Notes: generated by a model not told the origin, from the sequence alone. Shown: positions 15,752 to 25,537, counted from the first letter of the stretch. The stretch: 64,000 nucleotides of DNA from Risungbinella massiliensis (GCF_000942395.1 NZ_LN812103.1:811394-875393), one strand, 5' to 3'. Made by a program: numbers and translations.

Positions 15752-18535
15752 ATGGCGGATTACAGTAAAACACTCCATCTACCAAAAACAGATTTCCCTA
15801 TGCGAGGAAATCTCCCGAATCGAGAACCAGAGATGCAGAACTGGTGGAAGGAAATTAATTTGTATCAACAATTGCGGGAAAATCGTTCTGGAAAACCAAA
15901 ATTTATTCTGCATGATGGACCACCTTATGCCAATGGTGACATTCATATTGGACATGCGCTCAACAAAACATTAAAAGATTTCATCACTCGTTACAAATCA
16001 GCAAAAGGTTATGACGCGCCTTATGTGCCAGGTTGGGATACTCATGGTCTTCCGATTGAGCATGCGATTGTGACCAAGAAAAAGATCGATCGTAATTCGG
16101 TAAGCCCTGTTGAATTCCGTGAGCTTTGTAGTGAGTATGCTTGGTCTTTTGTGAACAAGCAGTCAGAACAATTCCAACGGATCGGGATTTTGGGAGATTG
16201 GGAAAATCCTTACGTGACCCTAAGACCTGAATATGAGGCGAGACAAGTTCGCGTATTTGGCGAAATGGTGGCAAAAGGTCATATTTATCGGGGGATGAAG
16301 ACGATCTATTGGTCCCCTACTTCGGAAACTGCTTTAGCAGAAGCAGAGATCGAATATCAAGATAAACGTTCTGCTTCTATTTATGTAGCTTTCCCAGTAA
16401 AAGATGGCAAGGGAGTATTGCCGGTAGAGAACACCCATGTAGTGATCTGGACTACCACTCCATGGACTATTCCAGCTAACTTAGGGATCGCACTTAATGC
16501 AGAATTTGAATATAGTCTTGTCCGTGCAGGAGACAAACAGTATCTTCTTGCTAAAGAACTCGTTGCACAAGTGATGCAAAAAGCAGAGATCGAAGAGTAC
16601 GAAGAAGTAGCAGTCTTCCGTGGACAAGATCTAGAAGGAGTAATTTGTCAACACCCTCTATATGATCGAGAAAGCCCACTTCTTTTAGGTGAGCATGTCA
16701 CCCTAGATGCTGGTACAGGCTGTGTTCATACGGCTCCTGGTCATGGGGAAGATGATTTTTGGTTAGGTCAAAAATATGGTTTAGACGTACTCTGCCCAGT
16801 CGATGAAAAAGGAGTTTTAACCAAACAAGCTCCTGGTTTTGAAGGTCTGTTCTATGACAAAGCGAACAAGCCGATCACTGAAAAATTAGCCGAAAAAGGC
16901 TTACTTCTCAAAATGGAATTTATCACTCACCAATATCCACATGATTGGCGTACCAAAAAACCAGTTATCTTCCGTGCTACCGAGCAATGGTTTGCTTCGA
17001 TCGATGGATTCCGCCAAGACATGCTCAAAGCAATTGAAGGAGTGAAATGGACTCCAACATGGGGCGAAGTTCGTCTGTCTAATATGATTCGTGATCGTGG
17101 AGACTGGTGTATTTCTCGACAACGTATCTGGGGTGTTCCGTTACCAATTTTCTATTGTCGTGATTGTGGAGAACCTCATATCAATGAGGAGACAGTAGAT
17201 TTTATTGCCAATCTCTTTGCAGCAGAAGGGTCAAATGCTTGGTATGCCAAAGAGACCAAAGAATTGATGCCAGTTAACCAATCTTGTGGTCAATGTGGAG
17301 GAACTGATTTCCGTAAAGAGACTGATACGATGGATGTTTGGTTTGACTCTGGTAGTAGCCAAGCAGCAGTATTACAACAACGTCCAGAACTACAATGGCC
17401 AGCTGATATTTATTTAGAGGGTTCAGACCAGTATCGCGGCTGGTTTAACTCATCGCTATCCACCTCAGTTGCGACCACAGGTCAAGCACCATACAAACAA
17501 GTATTGAGTCATGGCTTTACCTTAGATGGCGAAGGACGTAAAATGTCCAAGTCACTTGGTAATGTAGTGGTACCAGAGAAAGTGATGAAACAATATGGTG
17601 CAGATATCTTGCGTCTGTGGGTATCTTCTGTCGATTATCAAGCGGATATGCGTCTATCTGATAATATTCTTAAGCAGATTGCAGAGGCGTACCGCAAAAT
17701 GCGTAATACGTTCCGTTTCTTGTTAGGGAACTTGGAAGGATTTGACCCAGAAACACATCGTGTGGAGACAAACCAATTGACTGATCTAGATCGTTTTGCT
17801 GCGATTCAGCTACAACGTCTGGTTCAAAAAGTGACCAAAGCATATGATCACTATGAGTTCAACCAAGTCTATCATTTGCTCCATACTTATTGTACGGTTT
17901 TCTTAAGCCAGTTCTATCTGGATGTATTAAAAGACCGTCTATATGTAGAGGCAAGTCATTCACATGTTCGCCGATCCGCCCAAACAGTGCTCTATGATAC
18001 CTTGGTTGCCCTTGTCAAAATGGTAGGTCCGATCATGCCACATACGGCAGAAGAAGTTTGGAAGCATACTCCAGGAGTTGCAGAGATGAGCGTCCATATG
18101 GCATTGTTCCCAGAGGTAGAGGAAAGTGTTCTCGATGATAAACTGGAACAAACTTGGAATGAGCTGTTAGAAGTACGCGATGTCGTGCTAAAATCGCTAG
18201 AAGAGGCTCGTGCTAGCAAACTGATTGGGAACTCACTCGGTGCGAAGCTCATGTTAACTCCAAATGAGAAGACAGCAGCATTACTTCAGCAAGTGGATTC
18301 ATTGGAACAATTCTTTATCGTTTCGCAAGTGGAGGTCCAAGCTGCTTCCAGCGATGTTTCCGCAGAGCAAAAATTACTGGTAGAAGTCTCACCAGCTGAA
18401 GGGGAAAAATGCGAACGTTGCTGGAATATCCTTCCGACAGTTGGGGAAAGCGACAAGCATCCAACCCTTTGCAACCGTTGCGTAGAGGTAGTGGAGAAAG
18501 ATTATCCAGAGTTTGAAGTAGTTGAACAAGATTAA
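15752..18535 (+). CDS. ileS: Isoleucyl-tRNA synthetase
   Basis: Class I aminoacyl-tRNA synthetase of 927 aa charging tRNA-Ile. The HIGH motif is residues 65-68 ([11 protein letters not shown]), the CP1 editing domain follows ([28 protein letters not shown]), KMSKS is residues 597-601, then the anticodon-binding domain and a C-terminal zinc finger (EKCERCWN ... LCNRC). This is the bacterial (IleS1-type) form. ATG 15752 has AAAGGAGGAG upstream. Controlled by the preceding T-box. No break seen. Confidence 0.98.
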   Translation: MADYSKTLHLPKTDFPMRGNLPNREPEMQNWWKEINLYQQLRENRSGKPKFILHDGPPYANGDIHIGHALNKTLKDFITRYKSAKGYDAPYVPGWDTHGLPIEHAIVTKKKIDRNSVSPVEFRELCSEYAWSFVNKQSEQFQRIGILGDWENPYVTLRPEYEARQVRVFGEMVAKGHIYRGMKTIYWSPTSETALAEAEIEYQDKRSASIYVAFPVKDGKGVLPVENTHVVIWTTTPWTIPANLGIALNAEFEYSLVRAGDKQYLLAKELVAQVMQKAEIEEYEEVAVFRGQDLEGVICQHPLYDRESPLLLGEHVTLDAGTGCVHTAPGHGEDDFWLGQKYGLDVLCPVDEKGVLTKQAPGFEGLFYDKANKPITEKLAEKGLLLKMEFITHQYPHDWRTKKPVIFRATEQWFASIDGFRQDMLKAIEGVKWTPTWGEVRLSNMIRDRGDWCISRQRIWGVPLPIFYCRDCGEPHINEETVDFIANLFAAEGSNAWYAKETKELMPVNQSCGQCGGTDFRKETDTMDVWFDSGSSQAAVLQQRPELQWPADIYLEGSDQYRGWFNSSLSTSVATTGQAPYKQVLSHGFTLDGEGRKMSKSLGNVVVPEKVMKQYGADILRLWVSSVDYQADMRLSDNILKQIAEAYRKMRNTFRFLLGNLEGFDPETHRVETNQLTDLDRFAAIQLQRLVQKVTKAYDHYEFNQVYHLLHTYCTVFLSQFYLDVLKDRLYVEASHSHVRRSAQTVLYDTLVALVKMVGPIMPHTAEEVWKHTPGVAEMSVHMALFPEVEESVLDDKLEQTWNELLEVRDVVLKSLEEARASKLIGNSLGAKLMLTPNEKTAALLQQVDSLEQFFIVSQVEVQAASSDVSAEQKLLVEVSPAEGEKCERCWNILPTVGESDKHPTLCNRCVEVVEKDYPEFEVVEQD

Positions 18536-18542
18536 ATAATGA

Positions 18543-18577
18543 GAGGCAGCCTGATGAGATGGCTGCCTCTTTTTTAT
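18543..18577 (+). terminator. Terminator after ileS
   Basis: GAGGCAGCC / GGCTGCCTC stem with a 9-nt loop and six T residues. Confidence 0.93.
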
Positions 18578-18682
18578 GTTACTTACAAATCTGTTATATA
18601 ATAATCCCCTTATGATCGGGGAAATGGGAGCGATAAGATGGATAAAGTTCCGATAATGTTTTGGTATGAGTTGTAGGAAAGA

Positions 18683-18922
18683 TTATTTTTTGCGTTTGCC
18701 AGATATCAAGTTTTTTGGATTGGTATATCGAGATAAGGATACCCAGAAAAGGTACATTTCCCAGTATGCTTCTGAAGAATGATCATGCTCGATAAAGTCA
18801 AACGATATCTTCTTATACATGTTTTGTAGATCGAGTGGTATTTCTTCTTCTTGTGGATTACGAAGAAAAATTCGAATTGATTCGTAAACGGAGCTATCTG
18901 AATTATAACGCTCGCTAATATA
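18683..18922 (-). pseudogene. Possible gene remnant (start-less open frame, unknown family)
   Basis: An 80-codon stretch open on the minus strand without a start codon. Its composition is protein-like, with segments such as SVYESIRIFLRNPQEEEIP, HDHSSEAYWEMYLFW and a basic end LISGKRKK. The frame is closed upstream by TAG. No family was recognised. It may be the 3' piece of a lost gene; chance openness cannot be excluded at this length. It lies in a 490-nt region after ileS that otherwise holds only hairpins. Confidence 0.3.
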
Positions 18923-18945
18923 CTAAGTAGTTAATAGCCAAACAT

Positions 18946-18993
18946 GTGAAAAGATCCGGATAAGTTTTCAAGAGACTTTGCGGATCTTTTCAC
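18946..18993. terminator. Perfect 13-bp inverted repeat, probable bidirectional terminator
   Basis: GTGAAAAGATCCG and CGGATCTTTTCAC flank a 22-nt loop. It lies 33 nt beyond the stop of the minus-strand DUF1540 gene, and the arm supplies the T-run. Confidence 0.7.
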
Positions 18994-19026
18994 GAATTTA
19001 TCTTGTAGTGTTTTTTACCATCCGTC

Positions 19027-19209
19027 TTACATTAAGTCAGCGTCTGGTGTAGTGATAGAATTCGGTTTAAACGTATTGCAGTCTGTTTCATGAGAATCTC
19101 TAGCTCTACTTCCGCGATGGCTTACCACAAAGATTTCATCAGCTTGGCAAAGGTTTCCTTTACCCCAATAAGTGCAGTTGTTGACTTCACAAAGTACTCG
19201 TCTTGGCAT
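19027..19209 (-). CDS. DUF1540 Cys-rich small protein
   Basis: A 60-residue protein with the DUF1540 pattern VLCEVNNCTYWGKGNLCQAD, a variable centre and HETDCNTFKP. Four Cys residues (CxxxxxC, C, C) suggest a bound metal ion or disulfides; the family is frequent in spore-forming Firmicutes with unknown function. ATG at 19209 has AAAGGGGGAA upstream on the minus strand. It is divergent from ylyA/yteA and ends before a hairpin. Confidence 0.85.
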   Translation of the reverse strand: MPRRVLCEVNNCTYWGKGNLCQADEIFVVSHRGSRARDSHETDCNTFKPNSITTPDADLM

Positions 19210-19359
19210 GCAAAATTCCCCCTTTCGTTTTGCTTATGGTGCTCAAGAAATAAGTTCTACAGTCAATTGTTTGCATAACTTTTTCTTCCAATAGAAAACT
19301 CAATAAGCAGAAGCGAAACAGGAAAAGATAACAAGAGCATGAAAACGGGAGGAAAAATA

Positions 19360-20067
19360 ATGGAACCAACGCAACTAGGCAAGCTACGTGAAAAACTGAT
19401 TCAAGAAAAAGAAAATGTATTGAACCATGAAACTCAAAATGAAAATTATGGTCTTGATAATTCGATGAGAGACTCCATTGGAGAGCTGTCTACTAATGAC
19501 AATCATCCAGCTGATATCGGTTCGGAGCTTTTTGAACGAGGAAAGGATTTGGCGCTTCAAGATGCGGAAGAACATCATTTACATGATGTGGTAAACGCGT
19601 TGGAGAGAATGAATGAGGGAACTTATGGTGTGTGTGTCGTATGTAAGAATGAGATTCCATACGAACGCCTAGAAGCAGTCCCCTGGACACGCTATTGTAA
19701 AGAGCACACACCAGAGCAACATTCCTCCGAACGTCGTCCAGTTGAAGAAGCAGCATTGCGTAGCTATACTCATAGCTTTCGAAACGATAATGATTATATC
19801 GGTTATGATGGGGAAGATGCATGGCAAGAGGTAGAACGTTATGGAACCTCCAATCCTCCAGATTTTTTCCGTGAGGGGGAAGACTACAACGAGCTTTGGA
19901 TCAACAGTGATGAGCAGGATAGCTATGTTGATCTGACTGAAGGATTTGCCATTGTCGATATTTCTGGAAGACCAGAAGTGTATCCAGAGATAGCCCATAA
20001 CGAGGCTTATCGTAAAAAGGCATTAGAGGAATACGAAGGGTCCACTGGTGATGATTTAGAGGGATAA
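19360..20067 (+). CDS. yteA: YteA/YlyA-family TraR/DksA-type zinc-finger protein
   Basis: A 235-residue sporulation-type TraR/DksA protein. N-terminal helical part with DNHPADIGSELFERGKDLAL, typical of YteA; zinc finger YGVCVVCKNEIPYERL ... TRYCKEH at about 89-116; a long acidic C-terminal part with DSYVDLTEGFAIVDISGRPE in pieces. Such proteins probably enter the RNA polymerase secondary channel. The position between ileS and lspA is that of B. subtilis ylyA, so it is likely the positional ylyA homologue. ATG 19360 (GGGAGGAAAA upstream) is preferred over the earlier ATG 19339. Confidence 0.85.
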   Translation: MEPTQLGKLREKLIQEKENVLNHETQNENYGLDNSMRDSIGELSTNDNHPADIGSELFERGKDLALQDAEEHHLHDVVNALERMNEGTYGVCVVCKNEIPYERLEAVPWTRYCKEHTPEQHSSERRPVEEAALRSYTHSFRNDNDYIGYDGEDAWQEVERYGTSNPPDFFREGEDYNELWINSDEQDSYVDLTEGFAIVDISGRPEVYPEIAHNEAYRKKALEEYEGSTGDDLEG

Positions 20068-20074
20068 AATAAAG

Positions 20075-20107
20075 GAGATACCGTCCGATTGGATGGTATC
20101 TCTTTGC
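20075..20107 (+). terminator. Terminator after yteA
   Basis: GAGATACC / GGTATCTC stem and short T-run, 7 nt after the stop. Confidence 0.8.
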
Positions 20108-20113
20108 TGGTGG

Positions 20114-20539
20114 TTACTGTTGTGTTTGGTTTTGAGATTTGATATTGATTTTTTGGCATTTAATACAATATGTGTTGGCTAAAACGAAGAGGAATAACAA
20201 TATTGTGAATGTGCCCACTTGTGCTGGAATATTTGTTGCTTCGATCGGTAGAAAAACCAATACAAGATTTGTAAAGACATATGATGCAAATAAAATTACT
20301 AAAAGTAGGCTATGTAACAAGAGGGATAATCCTTTTATTACTCGTTTTGCTGTAACTTGTGTGATGATAGTTGATCCCATAGTGAGAAGAAGTATGACCC
20401 AAAAGCAATGTTCGTAAAATGAGACATCTTCTGGATTTAATCCCGGAAGGAATATGTCCCTTTTTTGCTTAAGATACTCCTCTGCTATGACTGCTCCTGC
20501 TAATACTACTCCTAAAATTCCTACTACTTTTGACTTCAT
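20114..20539 (-). CDS. Hypothetical four-helix membrane protein
   Basis: A 141-residue integral membrane protein with hydrophobic segments at about 5-20, 46-62, 68-90 and 102-125 and a short polar C-tail with CIKCQK. No family recognised. ATG at 20539 has a strong TTAGGAGGTAG ribosome site on the minus strand. It is convergent with yteA and monocistronic. The upstream side carries the AGGAGGT-containing inverted repeats described separately. Confidence 0.6.
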   Translation of the reverse strand: MKSKVVGILGVVLAGAVIAEEYLKQKRDIFLPGLNPEDVSFYEHCFWVILLLTMGSTIITQVTAKRVIKGLSLLLHSLLLVILFASYVFTNLVLVFLPIEATNIPAQVGTFTILLFLFVLANTYCIKCQKINIKSQNQTQQ

Positions 20540-20570
20540 TTTAACTACCTCCTAAGATTTAATAAATAAT

Positions 20571-20682
20571 CATAGGAGGTAAGCCAACAATTGCTAGATA
20601 TTTACCAGCAAATCTGTTTAGATGGCCTACCTCCTATGAGATCAACACACTAGTTCTTAGTAAGCTGATCTCATAGGAGGTA
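20571..20682. repeat. Nested inverted repeats carrying AGGAGGTA, mutually exclusive hairpins
   Basis: Arm 2 (TACCTCCTATGAGATCA, 20628-20644) is a perfect 17-bp complement of arm 3 (20666-20682) and also pairs with arm 1 (CATAGGAGGTAAGCC, 20571-20585). Only one hairpin can form at a time. Arms 1 and 3 are followed by the similar CCAACAA. The CCTCCTA motif also occurs as the ribosome site of the adjacent minus-strand gene. Role unknown. Confidence 0.65.
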
Positions 20683-20786
20683 AAACCAACAAACAAATAC
20701 ATCATACCATGAATTGCAACTGACTTCGTAATCAATTATGACATTTATTAAAATTGGAAATAAGATCTCCGCTTTTAGTCCTTTCC

Positions 20787-20815
20787 TTGCCCCAACGCAA
20801 CCCCAATGCTAAAAT
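20787..20815 (+). promoter_or_regulatory. Promoter of lspA-rluD
   Basis: TTGCCC (20787-20792), 17-bp spacer, TAAAAT (20810-20815) with an extended -10 TG two bases upstream. Confidence 0.65.
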
Positions 20816-20848
20816 CAGTAAAGACTAATAGCGCGGGAGGAAGACCGA

Positions 20849-21337
20849 GTGTATTATATTTTATTGGTTCTAGCGATTATTGGGATAGACCAGTATTCCA
20901 AGCATTTAGTAGTGACAAAAATGTCCCTTTATGAATCAATCCCTGTGATACAGGACTTTTTTTATCTCACTTCTCATCGTAATCGAGGAGCAGCATTTGG
21001 AATTTTACCAAATCAACAGTGGCTATTTATTACCGTTACGATCGGAGTAGTATTATTTTTGATTTACTATATGAGAGCAAATTACCGTCAGGAGCCGGGA
21101 GCGGTTTGGGCTTTTTCTCTAATCTTGGGTGGGGCGATTGGGAATTTAATAGATCGTATTCGAACAGGAGAAGTAGTAGATTTCTTCCATTTTATTTTTG
21201 GTGACTTTTCCTTTGCCATTTTCAATGTGGCAGATGCAGCTATCTCTGTAGGAGTAGCATTCTTGATTTTGCTTACATTATTTAGTAAAGAAAGAAACGA
21301 GAGTGTAAACCCAGCAATACAATCGGAGGAATCTTGA
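20849..21337 (+). CDS. lspA: Lipoprotein signal peptidase (signal peptidase II)
   Basis: Aspartic membrane protease of 162 aa that removes signal peptides from diacylglyceryl-prolipoproteins, such as the SCO1-type lipoprotein at 61.2-61.8 kb. Four hydrophobic helices; catalytic Asp residues in GNLIDRIRTGEVVDF and FNVADAAISVG. GTG 20849 is used, with GGGAGGAAG upstream. Its stop overlaps the rluD start (TGATG), so the two are coupled, as in the B. subtilis lspA-ylyB order. Confidence 0.96.
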   Translation: MYYILLVLAIIGIDQYSKHLVVTKMSLYESIPVIQDFFYLTSHRNRGAAFGILPNQQWLFITVTIGVVLFLIYYMRANYRQEPGAVWAFSLILGGAIGNLIDRIRTGEVVDFFHFIFGDFSFAIFNVADAAISVGVAFLILLTLFSKERNESVNPAIQSEES

Positions 21338-22272
21338 TGGAATCGGTAGAACAACTTACATTTGGAATAGAAGAAAATCAAGCAGGTGAGCGTCTTGACA
21401 AGGCGGTCACTTCTTTTGATGAAGAATGGTCTCGAGTGCGAGTGCAAGAGTGGATAGCGGAGGGACGAGTCACGGTAGACGGCATAGTCAAAAAGGCTAA
21501 CTATCGACTGCGTGGTGGAGAGCAAATTATTGTTCAGATTCCACCAATTGAAGAATTGAACATGACGCCTGAACCGATGAATCTTGATATTGCCTATGAA
21601 GATGAAGAAGTGATCGTGGTGAACAAACCACGGGGGATGGTGGTTCATCCTGGTCCAGGCAATACAGAGAATACACTAGTTCATGGTTTGTTGCATCACT
21701 GTAGAGGACAGTTGTCTGGTATTGGCGGCGTAGCCCGACCTGGTATCGTGCATCGAATTGATAAAGATACATCCGGGCTTTTGATGGTGGCCAAGACGGA
21801 TCGGGCACACCAGTCGCTAGTTCAGCAGTTAAAAGATCATTCCGTCACCAGACGTTATATTGCTGTAGTCAATGGGATTATCCCACATGAGAAGGGGACA
21901 ATTGATGCTCCAATTGGTCGTGATCCGAAAAATAGACAGCGGATGGCTGTAGTGGAACGAAACGGGAAAGAGGCAATTACTCACTTTTTAATTCAGGAAC
22001 GTTTTCAACAGCACACATTGATCGAATGTCAATTGGAGACAGGAAGAACACACCAGATTCGAGTGCACATGAAATATATTGGACATCCATTGTTAGGGGA
22101 TCCGGTTTATTCTTCTTCGCACAAGAAAAGCGGTTTCTCAATCAAAGGACAAGCTCTACACGCAGCAATAATTGGGTTTGACCATCCTGTGTCAGGTAAG
22201 AGAATAATGTTGGAAGCACCCATTCCGGAGGATATGGAGAAAGTGATACGTGGGATCCGAGCTAGCCAATAA
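21337..22272 (+). CDS. rluD: RluD-family 23S rRNA pseudouridine synthase (YlyB)
   Basis: A 311-residue RluA/RluD-type enzyme that isomerises uridines in RNA. N-terminal S4 domain (GERLDKAVTSF ... VQEWIAEGRVTVDG) followed by the catalytic domain: VNKPRGMVVHPGPG, then HRIDKDTSGLLMVAKT with the catalytic Asp, and ETGRTHQIRVH. ATG 21337 with CGGAGGAA is preferred to TTG 21334. A terminator overlaps the stop. Confidence 0.94.
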   Translation: MESVEQLTFGIEENQAGERLDKAVTSFDEEWSRVRVQEWIAEGRVTVDGIVKKANYRLRGGEQIIVQIPPIEELNMTPEPMNLDIAYEDEEVIVVNKPRGMVVHPGPGNTENTLVHGLLHHCRGQLSGIGGVARPGIVHRIDKDTSGLLMVAKTDRAHQSLVQQLKDHSVTRRYIAVVNGIIPHEKGTIDAPIGRDPKNRQRMAVVERNGKEAITHFLIQERFQQHTLIECQLETGRTHQIRVHMKYIGHPLLGDPVYSSSHKKSGFSIKGQALHAAIIGFDHPVSGKRIMLEAPIPEDMEKVIRGIRASQ

Positions 22273-22290
22273 TTTGGCTAGCTTTTATTT
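22260..22290 (+). terminator. Terminator after rluD
   Basis: AGCTAGCC / GGCTAGCT stem around AATAATTT, then TTTATTT; the stop codon lies in the loop. Confidence 0.85.
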
Positions 22291-22496
22291 ATCTATTATA
22301 GCGGAGAATACTCCCACTTCTAAGCATAGCGAAAGTGGGAGATGAATCTGCGTCGGACGAGGAAGGGTTTCTATCCTCCCGCAAGTCCGACCTATTTTGG
22401 TGTTTTTCCCTTCATGAATTTCTTGACCTCCCGTCATTGACATTATTCTGAAGAGTTGTAAAATATTTTCTACTGCTTATAGGGAGGTGAATTCCA

Positions 22497-23626
22497 ATGC
22501 ATAAGGCCTTTCAGTTTCGGATCTACCCTACTAAGGAACAAGTACGATTGATAAATCAATCGATCGGTTGTAGTCGCTTTGTTTTTAACTATTTCTTAGC
22601 CAAATGGCAAGAAGCCTATCGGGAAACGAAGAAAGGACTCACCTATCCTACTTGTTCTCGTTTGTTAACACAACTCAAAAAAGAAAGGGAATGGTTACGA
22701 GAAGTAGATTCCACTTCTCTCCAAAACTCCTTAAAGAATTTAGCAGATGCTTTTCGTCGTTTTTTCCAAAAACAAAATGACCGACCACGATGGAAAAGCA
22801 AACGGAATCCAGTACAGTCTTATACCAGTCAATGTAATTATCCCAAGAAGAGCAATCCAAGTATTGAAGTGTTGGGGAACAAAGTCAAACTTCCAAGCTA
22901 GGCTGGGTAACGTTTGCCAAATCTCGAGAAGTAGAAGGGAAGATCCTTTCTGCTACCATTCGTAGAAACCCTACTGGCAAATACTTTGTTTCCATTCTTT
23001 GTGAGTTACACCAATGCCCTTACCATCCAGTAGATCCTGACCAAGCGATGGGGATTGATTTGGGACTGAAAGATTTTGCAGTTTGTTCCAACGGAACAAA
23101 AGATCCAGCTCCTCGGTATTTTCGACAATATGAACAGAAGCTAGCGAAAGCCCAAAGAACCATGTCGAGACGTACTAAAGGGGGTTCTAACTGGAACAGA
23201 GCACGAATCCGAGTCGCCAAAATCCATGAAAAGATCGTGAATGCGAGACATGATTTTCTCCATCCACTTTCTACTAAGCTCATCCGTGAAAACCAAACGA
23301 TTTGCTTGGAAGATCTACCAATTAAAAACATGGTGAAAAATCATTCCTTAGCCAAATCCATTACCGATGCTTCTTGGTCGGAGTTTGTTACCATGCTAAC
23401 CTATAAGGCAAAGTGGTTCGGAAGAACCATCGTGAAAGTAGGTCAAACGTTTCCCTCTAGTCAGCTTTGTTCCTGCTGTGGCTATCAAAATAAAGAGGTG
23501 AAAAACCTAAATCTTCGAAGTTGGACATGCCCTGAGTGTCGGGTAGAACATGATCGAGACCTTCATGCTGCTCAGAATATAGTAAAAGAAGGTCTAAGAC
23601 TTCTTGCCGTAGGAACTACGGTTTGA
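22497..23626 (+). pseudogene. tnpB: tnpB, RNA-guided nuclease, broken by one frameshift
   Basis: TnpB of about 377 codons. The first 133 codons run in one frame (HKAFQFRIYPTKEQ opening, GCSRFVFNYFLAKWQ) to a stop at 22899-22901. The homology continues one base back: [16 protein letters not shown], then [14 protein letters not shown]. Restoring one A in CCAAG (22893-22897) rejoins them. The RuvC-like residues look intact: Asp in GIDLG, Glu in CLEDLP, Asp in [10 protein letters not shown]; the zinc finger is CSCCG ... CPEC. So the gene was recently inactivated, or the base is a read error. Confidence 0.88.
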
Positions 23627-23705
23627 GCTTGGTGCATTTCCTATCGGTAGATGGGATTACCCAAGAATCCCTCACTTCTTAGCGTTAGCGTAGGTGGGAG
23701 AGCGT
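23560..23705 (+). ncRNA. Putative omega-RNA (reRNA) at the right end of the TnpB element
   Basis: In TnpB elements the guide RNA overlaps the 3' end of tnpB and the right-end hairpin, with the guide taken from flanking DNA. Here the tnpB 3' end is followed by GCCGTAGGAACTACGGT (a hairpin) and the right-end stem. Boundaries are approximate; transcription is inferred from the family. Confidence 0.4.
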
Positions 23706-23805
23706 TCAATGGATAAACGAATAACAATGTGAAAAGAAGGAAATTCAGAGAAGTCACCACTAAACCGGCAGTTTTTCAAATCAGGTAAATTAGGATCAAA
23801 AGAGA

Positions 23806-25032
23806 TTACTTCTCCCAACTTGGTATGCCTTTATCACTATATTTTTTCCACTTAAAAATTTTGTTGAGGTATTCAAATACTCGTTTGGATTCTTTGGTTA
23901 ATAGGGGTCCTAGTATAGCTAGTATCAATACATATAAAGCAGCAAAAGGTTTTAAACTAGCCGACAAACCACCAGATATCCCTAAGTTCGCCATGATGAT
24001 AGAAAATTCTCCTCTAGACACAATGGTTAGTCCAATATTAGAAGAGGCCTTATGGGATAACGCTGCTCTTCTTCCTGCGATCATGCCTGCCACAAAATTT
24101 CCAATAATGGTTAACACGACAGCTCCAAGCGCAAGCCAGACTGATTGACCCAATGAAAAGGGATCGATACTCAATCCAAAACTAAAGAAGAAAATTGCAC
24201 CAAAGAAATCACGGAACGGAATAACAAGATGTTCAATTCGTTTACCCTGCTCTGTCTCGGAAAAAACCAATCCTAATAGCAAGGCTCCAATTGCTTCTGC
24301 TACATGGATTGTTTCGGAGAATCCTGCCACAAAGAACAGGGTAGCAAATACAACAAGGATAAAGATTTCGTCTGATGAGATATTGAGTAATCTATTGAAA
24401 AGCGGAGTAGCTTTTCGAGCTAGAACAAAGAACAATAGCATATAAATCAAAGCTATTCCCACAGATAGTAATGTTCCGCTTAGGGATGCCGTGCCGCCAA
24501 GTATTAACCCTGAAATTACGGATAGGTAAACAGCTAAAAATATATCTTCAAACATGATAATCCCTAGTATTAATTCTGTTTCAGGATTGGCTGTTCTTCG
24601 TAAATCGACTAATACTTTTGCTACGATAGCACTAGAGGAAATGGTAATCACTCCAGCGATAATCAGGATTTCAAGAATAGAAAAACCTGCTATGTATCCA
24701 TATATTAAGCCAAGGCTAAAGTTAATCAGAATATAAATAGATCCTCCAATGGCAATGGAACGCCCGGATTTGATTAACTTACCGATGGAGAATTCTAAAC
24801 CAAGATAAAATAGTAAAAACAATACTCCAATCCGCCCGAAGAATTCAATAATCTCAGAGCTCTCGACGAAGGTAAGATCAATAATGCCAAATTGAGGAGC
24901 ATGAGGACCTACTGCCATTCCCAACAAAATTAAAAAGGGGATGATAGAAAATTTTAGTTTTCCTGCCAGTAGGGCAGCTATTGCAACTAGAATCAAAGCT
25001 GTACCGACTTCTAGAACCAAATGATTCATCAT
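23806..25032 (-). CDS. khtU: CPA2-type K+/H+ antiporter, KhtU-like
   Basis: A 408-residue monovalent cation:proton antiporter-2 subunit with about 12 hydrophobic helices. Typical pieces are LLGMAVGPHAPQFG, FLLFYLGLEFSIGKL and AEAIGALLLGLVFSETEQG. It lacks a C-terminal RCK domain; that function is supplied by the neighbouring KhtT-like protein, as in B. subtilis KhtTU, which exports K+ at high pH or high K+. The gene follows khtT by 7 nt on the minus strand. Two adjacent ATG codons (25032 or 25029) are possible starts. Confidence 0.9.
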   Translation of the reverse strand: MMNHLVLEVGTALILVAIAALLAGKLKFSIIPFLILLGMAVGPHAPQFGIIDLTFVESSEIIEFFGRIGVLFLLFYLGLEFSIGKLIKSGRSIAIGGSIYILINFSLGLIYGYIAGFSILEILIIAGVITISSSAIVAKVLVDLRRTANPETELILGIIMFEDIFLAVYLSVISGLILGGTASLSGTLLSVGIALIYMLLFFVLARKATPLFNRLLNISSDEIFILVVFATLFFVAGFSETIHVAEAIGALLLGLVFSETEQGKRIEHLVIPFRDFFGAIFFFSFGLSIDPFSLGQSVWLALGAVVLTIIGNFVAGMIAGRRAALSHKASSNIGLTIVSRGEFSIIMANLGISGGLSASLKPFAALYVLILAILGPLLTKESKRVFEYLNKIFKWKKYSDKGIPSWEK

Positions 25033-25039
25033 AAACCCA

Positions 25040-25537
25040 TTAAGACCGCCTTCCAGTTAGCAATTCTTTGACCATATTTTTTACTTGTGTACGCACGCCG
25101 GACATAATAAGTGTGTCTCCTTCTTCTAGGCGGTTTTCGGGACCAGGGGTATGAATTTTTTGATGGTTTCGTTTTACAATGGCGATAATATTTACATCAA
25201 AAGATTGCCGAATATTTAGCTGTCCAATAGATTGATTGGCTGCTTTAGCACCTGACTCCACTTTGAACCATTCGATAACTAACTCATCAAAAGCTAGATC
25301 AAGGGTCTCTAAAGCTTTGGGCTTATAGGTCAAACCACCAATGATCGCGGCAATTTGTCTAGCTTCAGAATCGTCAAAGGATACATTGGCAGTACACTCT
25401 TCGAAATCTCCTTGATTGAAATAATAAATTTCTCTCCGCCCACTATCATGAATGACAATAACAACTTTATCGTTATTTCTTGTTATGATTTCAAACTTTT
25501 TTCCTACTCCAGGAAGTTCGCACTCTCGAATATTCAT
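25040..25537 (-). CDS. khtT: KhtT-like RCK-C regulatory subunit of the K+/H+ antiporter
   Basis: Cytoplasmic regulator of 165 aa. N-terminal domain (about 1-70, MNIRECELPGVGKKFEI) and a C-terminal TrkA-C/RCK-C domain (about 75-160: GAKAANQSIGQLNIRQSFDV, EEGDTLIMSGVR in pieces). In B. subtilis KhtT binds c-di-AMP and nucleotides and gates KhtU. ATG 25537 has AGAGGAGGAA upstream. First gene of a two-gene operon. Confidence 0.9.
   Translation of the reverse strand: MNIRECELPGVGKKFEIITRNNDKVVIVIHDSGRREIYYFNQGDFEECTANVSFDDSEARQIAAIIGGLTYKPKALETLDLAFDELVIEWFKVESGAKAANQSIGQLNIRQSFDVNIIAIVKRNHQKIHTPGPENRLEEGDTLIMSGVRTQVKNMVKELLTGRRS

Larger units (their letters stand above)
22305..23705 (+). mobile_element. 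IS200/IS605-superfamily element, TnpB-only (IS1341-like)
   Basis: One 1.4-kb element with related hairpins at both ends. The left end has CTCCCACTT ... AAGTGGGAG (22307-22341) and a second inverted pair GTCGGAC / GTCCGAC (about 22354-22391). The right end has CTCACTTCTTAGCG ... GTGGGAG (about 23671-23702). No tnpA (Y1 transposase) is present, so it would need TnpA from elsewhere. Exact ends cannot be set because these elements make no target duplication. Confidence 0.8.

Noticed and set aside
21088-21648. 186-codon minus-strand frame across lspA and rluD
   Set aside because: Spans two conserved, coupled genes on the other strand and has no start signals.
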